This document shows positions 1-9,618 of a stretch of 64,000 bases of DNA, piece by piece (the stretch's first letter is position 1; each line of letters starts with the position of its first letter). The notes beneath the pieces were generated by a model. The model saw nothing but the letters and a program-made list of their open reading frames with translations, was not told the origin of the DNA and made no database searches. This DNA comes from Megalopta genalis (Eukaryota > Arthropoda > Insecta > Hymenoptera > Halictidae). The translations under genes and the position numbers were made by a program. The stretch spans positions 29,777,302-29,841,301 of the forward strand of contig NC_135013.1 in the NCBI RefSeq assembly GCF_051020955.1, in the 5' to 3' direction.

Positions 1-170
1 TATTATCCTGTGCGTGCTATTGCAAGAGCACCGTGGTACATCAGGAATGAAGAAATAAGGAATGGCCTAAACACCTGTACAGCGCAAGAAGAAACGGCTA
101 AATCAACCAGCTGCCACAAACGAAACGTAAAAACACCTTCAGTTCGCTGTTACTATGTAGCGAACATGGT
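1..170 (+). pseudogene. Non-LTR retrotransposon polymerase C-terminal fragment (Jockey-like), partial
   Basis: The frame entering from the left edge reads VRAIARAPWYIRNEEIRNGL followed by an EE-x(2)-KSTS-x-HKR-like stretch. An 'APWY.RN..I...L' block followed by a charged EE..K segment is typical of the region after the reverse transcriptase domain near the C-terminus of Jockey-type elements. The match is by remembered family pattern, not by alignment. The polymerase core would lie outside the window to the left. After about 170 the frame stays open to 264, but the similarity is lost. The copy is probably dead and 5'-truncated by the window edge. Only about 55 residues support the call. Confidence 0.5.
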
Positions 171-270
171 TGCACGTGCGAGTAACCTGGATCGTTTTGT
201 GCTGCCTGCAGAGACAGACCGTAATGAGGGTGCACACCGCCGAAAAAAGGAAAGGGAAACGTGACCTGCC

Positions 271-630
271 AACCTTAAAATCGATTCATCGCGTCCATCG
301 ATACTTCGTCCGCTCTGATCCCGAAGAGGATGAACTTTTTCCATGGATTCTTCTTCGATTGAACTCTTTTTATGGAAACTTTGATCTACGGTCTTTTGAA
401 AACGTGTTTTAGGAAACGGCTGGATTTAAGCTGGGTTCCGCGGTAACGTTTTAAAATCAACCTTAAAATCGATTTATCGCGACCATCGATAGATACCTCT
501 CTTCCGTTAACCACGAGGAGAATAAACTTTTTGCATGGATTCTTCTTTTGGACTTTTTTTTTGTTATGGAATGTTTATTTCTTGGTGTCTTGAAGACGTG
601 CTTTAGAAAATATTGTATTTCAAATCGGAC
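271..630. repeat. Diverged two-copy tandem duplication, about 188-bp unit
   Basis: The word AACCTTAAAATCGATT occurs at 271 and again at 459. Each copy is followed by TCGCG, CCATCGATA, then AACTTTTT.CATGGATTCTTCTT, and a GTCTTGAA/GTCTTTTGAA segment in the same order. The copies differ by many substitutions and small indels, so the duplication is old. Open frames over it do not resemble a known protein. Confidence 0.75.
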
Positions 631-1714
631 TCTTTGGTGACGTTTATTATTACGTAAAAATTATTTAAAGATGAGAGTGGCAGTTCCATCATTATCTTCG
701 AGTGGAATGATTTCGAATCCATTTAAATTCCAATTTTTTTTACATCTTAGCCAGTTTTTCGCATTGACCGTCGAGTCTGATTTGTAGAAATCTGTGTCAG
801 ACGTCAACATTTCTTCCTTTTTTAATTTAATGAATAACAATAATAAGTGAAAAACAATAAGTATAAACCCTTTCCTTTTTTGTTAGTAATGATCCTTTAA
901 GAACGGCGTCGTGGTATCAGCAAATGTGTTAAATAATTCCTTATGTAAGGAATAATTTAACTTTTAATTAAATTTCTAATTTTCTTTCAATTTTAATTTA
1001 ACTTTAAAATTTAACAATTTCATGTGTTCAAAAATATTATATATAAAGATACTATTGTCACATAGAATTTTAAATGGACGCAGTGAAATGTATCGGTATA
1101 ATAAACAATAAGAAAAACAACTCCGATAAAAGACAACTTTTCCACAGTTGATGAGATAATCGGAGCAAGGTCCGGGCAACTAGACGATTTCCTCGAAACG
1201 CTGGGCCAAAACGGACCCGGGAACCGGCGTCCAAGGATTAATGACAAAACTGAACCGCCGCAAGTGACCGCGCATGGACGTCCACGGAGCCAGTTACCGC
1301 TTCCCTTCGTTCCCGTTGCGTGCGTTATCCGGCGGCAGTCCTCATAGCTAACTAGTCTGCGCAACCCGGGGTCAAACCAGGACCACACAGTCGCGGTCGT
1401 AACTCAGACCTATTATATTTCGCAGTTTGTTGCGGTACACGTCTCTTTTCACCCCCCCCCCTCCCGCCTCTGTGTCTCTCATCCGTTTTTCCGTCTCCTT
1501 CCATCGCATCCCCTCGTCTCCGCAACCCCAGCAAGCCGCATAGATCGCCGGCAAGACCGGCAGCGGCGTGCCTCCCGCTGAGATTTACGTCGCGGAACGT
1601 TATTTTCCGATGCGTGATGTGTTTATGCGAGAGAAAAAAGAACTATGCGGAACCCGATACGAATTGTCCCGGCCGATCAACGATCGCGCATACTTCGGCC
1701 ATGATTCACGGGTT
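631..1714. other. Unassigned non-coding sequence
   Basis: The left part (to about 1080) is AT-rich. From about 1140 to 1600 it becomes CpG-rich, with a C-rich run near 1451-1465. Minus-strand frames at 1020-1388 and 1352-1554 are in biased sequence and overlap each other; they show no recognisable domain. I see no element ends here. Confidence 0.5.
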
Positions 1715-1778
1715 CGGTAAAGTCTCCCTAATCGACGCTCAGACTGTGCAGAAAAATGGACAGTTTATGTTATATTGT

Positions 1779-1844
<66 letters not shown>

Positions 1845-2286
1845 ATATATAATATAATAATATATAATATTATTATATTATTATTATATTATTATTATAT
1901 TATATATATAATATATAATTAATATAATATTAATATATAATATAATATATAATTAATATAATAATAATATAATAATATATTATATTATTATATTATTATT
2001 ATATTTATTATATTATATACATAATATATATAATATATAATTAATATAATATTAATATAATATATAATTAATATAAGTATAATTAATATAATATTAATAT
2101 ATATATAATATATAATTAATATAATATATTATATATTATATATATATATTAATTATTGTTTTATCGTATTATTTTTATTATATTATATTATAAAAACGAA
2201 CCGCAAGGCTCGAAAAATCGTATCTCCTCTTCCCAAATTGTCCATTTTTTTGTACAATCTGAGCGTCAATTAGGGAGACTTTACTG
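1715..2286. mobile_element. Palindromic TA-type MITE copy with AT-expanded centre
   Basis: The left arm (CGGTAAAGTCTCCCTAAT, then GACGCTCAGACTGTGCAGAAAAATGGACAGTTT) and the right arm ending GGGAGACTTTACTG are inverted copies of the family best seen at 27847-28070. The right half keeps the AAAACGAACCGCAAGGCTCG and TCTCCTCTTCCCAAATTGTCC blocks. Between them the usual short loop and left inner arm are replaced by about 400 bp of AT repeat. The flanking TA is not clear, so the outer ends have mutated or the insertion is old. Family length is normally about 220 bp; this copy is 572 bp. Confidence 0.8.
1783..2180. repeat. AT microsatellite and ATT/AATAT degenerate repeat
   Basis: A pure (AT)n run of about 50 bp starts at 1783 and grades into mixtures of TAATAT, TATTATTA and AATTAATATAATATTAAT. 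It lies inside the palindromic MITE and probably grew from an AT-rich site in it. Confidence 0.9.
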
Positions 2287-2389
2287 CTTTCGATACGTTT
2301 GACAACGTTGTCGGTACGTTTAACAATAATTTCGGCAATCATATGACCGTTTATGCTCTCGGGATCCATTTATAATTTTATTCATTTAA

Positions 2390-2565
2390 CTTGTTCAATG
2401 TATTTGTTTAGGTGCTTAATTTTGCCAACGTGTTCTTTAGAGTACTCGGTGCCTTTCAACATGATTTTTTTTCTAATGTACTTTTTAAAGTACCCAATCT
2501 TTTTCCAATATATTTTTCAAAATGCTCAAATTTTATCATCATATTTTTCAAAGTACTCTTCCTAG
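2390..2565. repeat. Degenerate minisatellite, about 35-bp unit
   Basis: The phrase 'TT.CAA.GTACTC/CAATGTATTT' recurs about every 30-40 bases (TTCAATGTATTTG, TTTAGAGTACTCGG, TTTTTAAAGTACCC, TTTCAAAATGCTC, TTTCAAAGTACTC). Units are strongly diverged. A 70-aa open frame here is a by-product. Confidence 0.55.
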
Positions 2566-3384
2566 ACTCGTCAGTTTATTTGTAAACCTTAATGGAATAT
2601 GTGAAAACTGAAATTAATCGTCAAAAAATAGACAGTCGAATATCATAATAATATTCACACTGCGCATTTAAATGAACATTTATAAAAACCGTGCAGAAAT
2701 GTTCGAAGCTGAGATTGCATCTTCAACTAAAAATCGCCAGAACAAAATCTCGTCAAGGCTATCAGAATTATTATTCCATTCTTTTAACTGACATTAAATT
2801 TCTCTCCCCCTCCCTTGTCACGAATAATTAACGTAAACGTGGACACAAATACAAATATTCTTCTCCTCCCAAGAAACGATTAAAATCGAAGAGATTCGTC
2901 AAAAAACCTTCGTCGAAAAGTCGTTATAACCGTGAAGATAATATTACGAGTAATTAATCCCTATTAAAAAATTGGAGAACAAATTGACGACGAAGATCTC
3001 TGCCCACCGGGCTATGTGGAACTTGAAAAACCGTTTCCCGTCGATAAAGAAGATGAAAGCTGTACCTAATTGCATTAGTATCCACTGGCCGATTGACGCA
3101 GGGTAACGCGAAGATCCTGTTCCCGGATGATGCGTATCGAAAAGCAGGACTAATTAGGCGGTTTACGCGGCGCGGCTTCGCACAAACGGACGTCATTTTC
3201 GCGTCAGCTATCAGTTGCAGCGTGGCGCGACCGCGTTGACACGGACCAAGAGCGGAAGGCCAGGCGTACCCAGTTTCCCGTGAAGCCTGTAGCCAGCTTC
3301 CGTCGAGTTGGGTAGACCGCTGACGCGGCGCTGGAAGAAGTCAACGGCACGACGATATGCGTTCACGCTCACCTGCGCGGCAAG
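2566..3384. other. Unassigned non-coding sequence
   Basis: Moderate AT content up to about 2960, then GC-richer (3000-3380). Short frames on both strands (2954-3196 minus, 3308 onward plus) have no recognisable motif. No element ends seen. Confidence 0.45.
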
Positions 3385-4645
3385 AGAGAGAAATCGAGAT
3401 AAAAGTAGAGAGAAAGAAGGAGAAATAGAGAGAAAAGGGAGAAGGGACGGAGAAAGGGAAAGATACAGAAATAGAAAGAAAAGAGAAAGGGAAAAATGCA
3501 GAAATAAAGAGAAAGAGAAAAATATAGAAATAAAAAGAGAAAGAGAAAAAGAGAGAGAAAGAGGAAAAGGGACGGAGAAAGGGAAAAATACAGAAATAGA
3601 GAGAAAAGAGGACAGAAACAGAGAGAAATAGAGAGAAAGAGGAAAGGGACAGAGAAAGGGAAAAATACAGAAAAAGTGAGAAGAAAGAGGAATAGAGAGA
3701 AAAGAGAAAAGGGGACAGAGACAAAGGGAGAAATAGATAGAAAGAGGAAAAGGGACAGAGAAAGGGAAAAATACGGAAAAAGTGAGAAGAAAGAGAAATA
3801 GAGAGAAAAAAGAAAGGGGATAGAAACAGAGAGAGAAAGAAGAAAAGGGACGGAGAAAGGAAAAAATACAGAAATAATAAGAAAGGGAAATAGAGAGAAA
3901 GAGGAAAGAGACAGAGAAAGGGAAAAATAGAGAAATAAAGAGAAAGAGAAAAAGAGAGGTACAGAAAAAGGGACAGAAACAGGGAAAAAAATAAAGAGAG
4001 AGAGAGAGAGAGGCAAAGAGACAGAGAAAGAGAGACAAACAGAAATAGAGAGCAAGAGAAAAAGAGACAGAAATAAAGAGAGAGACATACGAAGAAAGAG
4101 AGAAACAGGAATAAAGAGAAAGAGAAAATCAGAGAAAACTAGAAAGGAAGAAGAAAAAGAGACAGAAATCAAGAGAAACAGAGGAAAAGAAACAGACGCG
4201 TGGAAAGAGAAAAATTCAGAAACAGAGAAAAGGAGACAGAAATAGAGAGAAACCCAGAAAGAAAAATGAAAAGAGACAGAAATAAAAAGAAATAGAGAAA
4301 AAGAAACAAACGCGTGGAAAGAGAAAAATCCAGAAACAGAGAAAAAGAGACAGAAATAGAGAGAACCCCAGAAAGAAAGATGAAAAGAGACAGAAATAAA
4401 AAGAAATAGACAAAAAGAAAAAGTCCCGGGAAAAAAGAAAAATCCAGAAAAAGAAAGAAAAAGGAGACAAAAATAGAGAAAAAGAAAATGATAGAAAACT
4501 AGAAATAAAGAGAGAAACAGAAACGAAGAGAAAGAGAAAATGCGAGAAAACTGGAAAGAAAGAGGAAAAGAGAAGAGAACTAAAGAAAAACAGAGAGAAT
4601 GAGAGAACATATAGAGAGAAAGAAAAAGAGAGAGAAAGGCTCTGG
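3385..4645. repeat. 1.25-kb polypurine tract (GA-rich satellite-like)
   Basis: The plus strand is almost entirely A and G, built from GAGAAA, GGGAAAAATA, CAGAAATA and AGAGACAG words. Higher-order structure is visible: CGCGTGGAAAGAGAAAAAT occurs at 4197 and 4311 with about 114 bases of matching context, and the motif 'GGGACGGAGAAAGG' or 'GGGACAGAGAAAGG' recurs between 3570 and 3860. The long F/L/S-rich minus-strand frames and K/E/R-rich plus-strand frame across it are consequences of composition, not genes. Confidence 0.95.
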
Positions 4646-6887
4646 ATGACTTCCTACATAGATAAGAATCGCCGCGGACGAGTATCTTCTTTAAGCGACG
4701 AGGTCGCCGGTTCTCTATAACCGCCATTATGCAATTCCTTGAATCCACCCGGACGTATATCGATGTCCTGCTCGTCTTTCGCTGCGCGGACGGTGTACCT
4801 GCTGTCTTGTAACCGTGCCCGTGATCCTGATCGTCAATCCTCCGCGGACAGCCCCCCCGTACCTGCGTGCGCTCGCCGGCTACGAGGAGATAGCGGTTGC
4901 GTCGGCTCAAGTCGCGTGAATGGGTTAGTTGGTAACGGAGGTTCCGGGGAGCTTGATCTTCGATTGGCAATTGGACTAGTTGCTGGGGCGCCCGACAGTT
5001 TACCGTCACGGCCAACGGGAGAATAGTTCGGTGCCTCCTTGGTCCTTGGAACGAGCGCGTTTCCGACGACTTTGCAGAGGTCGATTTTATAAGGAGATTC
5101 GTTAGACGTCATCAGTCGTCATCAGCTCCTCGTTTTCGCAATTTCGTTTCTTCCGCGGTGCTCGATCTGTCACAGTCGGTCCTTTCTTAGAGAGATACAT
5201 TTTTTATTTCTTTTTTTTAATATTATATTCTTCTATTATAATCTTCTATTTCTTTTCAGTATTCGCACGGACGAAGATCGGGAAGTGGTCAGAGCTCAGG
5301 GTAGGGTCTTGTATTTTTACAGTAATTTTATCGGAAATATTAGAATGATTAATAGTAATTAACGCTTAGGGGGCCAAAACTATTTCTAGTTTACACACTG
5401 CCAAGTCTAGACTGTTTTTTAGACGAAGAGAAATATTTTTACTGAAAATTTTTGTATCGAATACAGAGAAGAAATATTTATTTTTTAAATAAAACTCTGT
5501 TGATATATTTTCATCGAAACAATCGCGCCTATTCTTCCAATGTTTCCTGCCAGATTTTACGGTTTTATCGATTTCTGCCGCGTGTATGGCGGCAAGGGTT
5601 AATTCCTTCTTTGGCAACGGAAGTATAAAACGAAATGAAATGAGTTTAAAATTAGATTACTGATGTCACTCGGAACTTGCCAGTAATTTAGAGCGTTAAA
5701 TAGATCAAAGTGTGCAGAGAATTTGTTTAGAATTCACCAAACATTTGTCAGAGAATAAAGAGCCGCAAATGGCGGATTCGTTTTACGAACGCTTCGTCGA
5801 ATCCGAATTTTTTAGTAGCCAGTTCTGATTAGTAGTTTCTTATGATGTGTTCGTTAAAAGGAACAAGGAAATAGATTCGAAAGGATATATAATAAAAAAT
5901 TCATGTAAAAGAAATCTCGAGATATAAGAATTTCAATCAGTCTATCTATATAAATCATCCTGATCGTGAGGGTTGATGTACGATGGAACAAGTCTACAGA
6001 GATTGCCTTTGAAAGTCTGATATATCAGTGTAGAATCTTAATCATAAATTCTGATATATATATATATATACAAGCGAAGATTCTTGAGCACAAAGCCATC
6101 GACCAGAGAGCCCGATGCGTAACGGGCTATAATCTTAAATAAAAATGTATTATCGAGATACAAATGCACGCGGAGATACCGAATTCGGTCGAGCCGGGCC
6201 GAGATCCCCAAATGTATCCCGTAACCCGGGAATATCGGGATTCCCGAAATCTCAAGTATCCGAAGCACGTCCCGTTACAAGCTTCGTTTAATATGAGTGA
6301 AGACCGTAGGATCTTCGACTTCTGAAGTGTTTCCGGGTCTTATATATTACGGAATTGTAAAACAGAAAACCCGGTGCGAATTTATATTGCGTCGGAATTG
6401 TTCCGTTTCCCTCGTGAATCCGTACACGAGACATCGCGAATACCACATTCCGAACCGACCATATATTTTATAGGTCGTTGAATTTGTATTCGACTGCACT
6501 GACCGAAAAAATGGCGCAACAAAAATTCGCCGCCGTCCGAAAGCTTGTCCCTTTCGCCATGCGACTTCCGTCTGGGCATTGTTGCGTGTCCGCAATACTT
6601 TAAGATGTAATCGTACGTTCGCTATCAATCGTGGGCGAGCTTTCTTCGCCGCGGAGCCTCGGCGAACACGCGAGACATCGAGAGAACGTTTCGTTCCGAG
6701 AGCAACAAATTTTGCTCGAGACGGACTCCCGAGGGTGTTTTCGCGTCGTGAAATGAAATAGGTGAACTCGAGCCTCGATCATCCGAAGTTTCAGTGTTTA
6801 CGCGAGCGATTGAGAATTGTGATGACGTTGCATTCGGTTCTCCGAACAATTTCGAAGAGTCGAAAGCGCCTCGCAACCGATTTTTAT
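4646..6887. other. Unassigned non-coding sequence
   Basis: From 4660 to 5110 the sequence is CpG-rich; after 5170 it turns AT-rich with T-runs. A short (TA)n sits at 6054-6071. From 6080 to 6890 it is again CpG-rich. Overlapping short frames occur on both strands, none recognisable. No convincing splice-bounded exon seen. Confidence 0.45.
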
Positions 6888-7398
6888 GCGAAATAAAAAT
6901 TGTCCGCACAGATCGCGAAACGTAACAGCTAGGTGCAACAATTCTTCTCTTTCGAATAATTTTAGTTACAATATAATAATTCTAGTTTCTTTTAATTTTA
7001 GACATTCTTCAGACAGTATTCTTCATCCTTAGTGTCATCGTTTTATGTCTTATCTAAAGCAAAATAAAAATTATCCGCACAGATCGCGAAACGTAACAGC
7101 TAGGTGCAACAATTCTTCTCTTTCGAATAATTTTAATTACAATATAATAATTCTAGTTTCTTTTAATTTTAGACATTCTTCAGACAATATTCTTCATCCT
7201 TAGTGTCACCGTTTTATGTCTTATCTAAAGCAAAATAAAAATTATCCGCACAGATCGCGAAACGTAACAGCTATGTGCAACAATTCTTCTCTTTCGAATA
7301 ATTTTAGTTATAATATAATAATTCTAGTTTCTTTTAATTTTAGACATTCTTCAGACAATATTCTTCACTCTTAGTGTCACCGTTTTATGTCTCATCTA
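6888..7398. repeat. Three-copy tandem repeat, 171-bp unit
   Basis: GC[GA]AAATAAAAATT[GA]TCCGCACAG starts at 6888, 7059 and 7230, exactly 171 bases apart. Each unit continues with ATCGCGAAACGTAACAGCTA, a TTCTTCTCTTTCGAATAATTTTA block and ends with TTTTATGTCT[TC]ATCTA. Copies differ at only a few sites, so the amplification is recent. No open frame runs through the units. Confidence 0.97.
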
Positions 7399-8384
7399 TC
7401 TATTCTTGCCAGAAATGCCCAAAATCCGCCGTCCACTCGTAGTTGTCACGAATTTTGTCGATCCGTTATCAATACCAAAATGAAATAGAATGCATTTAAG
7501 ATGTAAATAAAATAAGGACATCATTTATTCCGACACCGTGCACTGTTTTCTATCACCTGAAAACCGTAACCCCCCATCTAGCTCACATTTTCGTCCGGGA
7601 ATCTTTACCAATTTCGAGGGCTTCCAAACGTCGATGAACTTCCAAAGCCTTCCGAAATGAGCTAAAATTGCTCGGAAAACTTCGAACAGGCAAGGATCCG
7701 TGGCTTCGTTCGACGGGTTCCCTGCAAAATGCAGGGAACGTGGCTCGCCGATAGCAAACCCCTGTTCGAGACAGTCGCTGGAAGCGTTCGCTGTCGGACG
7801 AACTGTCCCCCTGGAGTCCACTAGGAAGCTGGAACCGATGAAATCGAAGATGCGACGCGGTCGTATTAGCATAAGCACCATCGTTAACTCTATCGGGGAA
7901 GCTGAGAGGAATCGGTAATGAAGTTCCCGGTGGCGGCGCACGCACGACCGGAAGAACGATGTCCGGCGGACCCCGTGCTGGAATCCCTCGGACGAAAGGA
8001 AGCGCGCCGAGGGGCCCCTCTGATCGAAGGGGGACGAAAAGGAAAAAGGCGCGCGCCGCGGCACATTGTTCATTCAGGAGGCGAGCGCCGCGGCCATAAG
8101 TCATAGATTAGATTCAGATCGCTTTGAGCCATTGTATGCGTATCGTCCGGAGACAATGCTCCAGTGAATCAAGGCGACGATCGCGAGAGCCCGGGGAATC
8201 CCTGTCGCCGTGCTCCTCGTAGCCGGCCTCTGCCAAGTAATTGTCCGTGGGACTATTCGGTGGAGGGGGTGCCGTTGCCCAAGGGGCTGCAAGGGGGCAA
8301 GCTTTGAAAGAGACGGCAAGAATTCCAGCGCCAGCGTCCATCCTCGGGATGCGAAACCGGCGAAGGCGATTCTATTACTATGTA
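7399..8384. other. Unassigned, partly GC-rich sequence
   Basis: From 7520 to 8330 the sequence is CpG-rich with overlapping frames on both strands, the longest 182 and 173 codons on the minus strand at 7525-8104. Their amino-acid composition (R, S, P rich) is what GC-rich DNA gives by chance. I recognise no domain. Confidence 0.4.
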
Positions 8385-8783
8385 CAGGGTGTCCAAAAAT
8401 TATGGTACCTCTCCGGGAAATGAGGGATTCCTGAGGTCATTTCGAGTAACTTTTTCCTCAGCGAAAATGCAATCCGCGGCTTCGTTCACGAGTTATCGAA
8501 GAAAAACACTGACCAATGAGAGATCGCGCACGGCTGACGCCCCGCCCTCGCGACCACTGTCGCTGCGTCAGATGGCCGGCGCGACGCGGTAGTGGTCGCA
8601 AGGGCGGGGCGCCGGCCGCACTCGTTCTTTGATTGGTCAGTGTTTTTCGTTGATATCTCGTAAACGAAGCCGCGGATTGCATTTTCGCTGAGGAGAAAGT
8701 TACTTCGAATGACCTCGGGAATCTCTTATTTTCCGGAAGTATCATAATTTATCATAATAGTAATACTATCATAATTTAACCTG
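8385..8783. mobile_element. TA-flanked palindromic MITE with GC-rich centre, copy 1
   Basis: It begins CAGGGTGTCCAAAAATTATGG after a TA (8383-8384) and ends AACCTG before TA (8784-8785). Arms are inverted: TTTCCTCAGCGAAAATGCAA (8453) pairs with TTGCATTTTCGCTGAGGAGAAA near 8678, and ACACTGACCAATGA pairs with TTGATTGGTCAGTG. The centre holds GCCCCGCCCTCGCGACCACT and its inverse AGTGGTCGCAAGGGCGGGGC. The right terminus has an AT insertion (CATAATTTATCATAATAGTAATACTAT). A terminal CAGGG plus TA duplication suggests a Tc1/mariner-type mobiliser; no transposase is present. A related copy is at 16830-17188. Confidence 0.88.
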
Positions 8784-8785
8784 TA

Positions 8786-9349
8786 CAGAGGCCCGTGGAT
8801 CCGTTGCTGTTTCTTCTGCCTTGACAATTTTTGGACTTCTGCTGAATCAGCGAAATTGCGGAGGGATTCTGCATTTCTCTAAGTAGAGTCGAGTCACTTA
8901 TTTTACACGAGGCGTCTCTGCCACAAAATAAGTCGAGATGCCTCATACAATAAAATTAGAAACCGTTATTATTTCCTTAAAATATATGAATGTACTATTA
9001 CAACAAAAATCGATTAATTCATTTACTACAAAAGCAAAGTTATTACTAGCTCCTACCCAAGAAGGATGGCGTCTCCTCTACGTTTCTCCCGTACACAAGC
9101 AAACGAACCCGCGAGCCCGCAAAACTGTCCTGACACCTCGAAGAGCTCCGAGTTTCCTCAACCCTAATTCCTTAATTCCCGGAACCGTGTCACCGGTTCG
9201 AAACAGTTGCTAGCACACGTGTCGATGGGTGTACCAGCTATTAAACACATCGCGGTTACCCCATCGTGTTCGACACAGAGCTCGTACACCGGAATCCATT
9301 CGTGCGCGCGTTTCGATGGATGTAAAGTAGCTGCATCCGTCTATACGCG
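8786..9349. other. Unassigned non-coding sequence
   Basis: Mixed composition. A 91-codon plus-strand frame at 8938-9213 has no recognisable motif. Nothing else stands out. Confidence 0.4.
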
Positions 9350-9545
9350 GCCGCGAGCTGAATGGCCGGGCGGATCCGAGGCGGGCCGGGCCGGGTCGGG
9401 CCCGGCGGAGACGAGCGTAGACGTTAAATAGTAATAGTCAGACATGCGATCGGAACGGGCCCGGGCCCCGGGCCCCGGACCCGACGCCGTGGCGGGCAAG
9501 GAGCCGAGCGGAGCCGTGCGGAGCCGGCCCTCGCCTCGTGGTCAA
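9350..9545. other. CpG-rich GGGCC-type block
   Basis: Dense GGGCCGGG, GGGCCCGG and CCGAGCGGAGCC words make this one of the most GC-rich stretches of the window, including a run of self-complementary GGGCCC and CCCGGG motifs at 9458-9475. In insects such blocks can mark promoters of housekeeping genes, but no downstream exon is recognisable here. Confidence 0.6.
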
Positions 9546-9573
9546 GCATTCAATCCTCGCGCGAGCAATTCCA

Positions 9574-9618
9574 TCACGTGTGAACGAATTGACCAGCTGG
9601 TCAATATAAATAAATAAT
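9574..9618. promoter_or_regulatory. Candidate E-box pair next to a TATA-like motif
   Basis: CACGTG lies in ATCACGTGTGA near 9574. At 9589-9604 there is a perfect 16-bp palindrome, TTGACCAGCTGGTCAA, containing the E-box CAGCTG. It overlaps AATATAAATAAATAA, which is TATA-like. The CpG block upstream makes a promoter or enhancer conceivable. Each motif alone is common by chance, and there is no recognised gene to drive. Confidence 0.25.

Noticed and set aside
3211..5015. Long minus-strand frames (275 and 548 codons) rich in F, L and S that look like membrane proteins
   Set aside because: They translate a polypurine tract; frames stay open because stop codons are rare in that composition. Other frames are open there as well.
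6888..7398. Direct repeats as a CRISPR array
   Set aside because: The whole 171-bp unit repeats without unique spacers, and the genome is eukaryotic.
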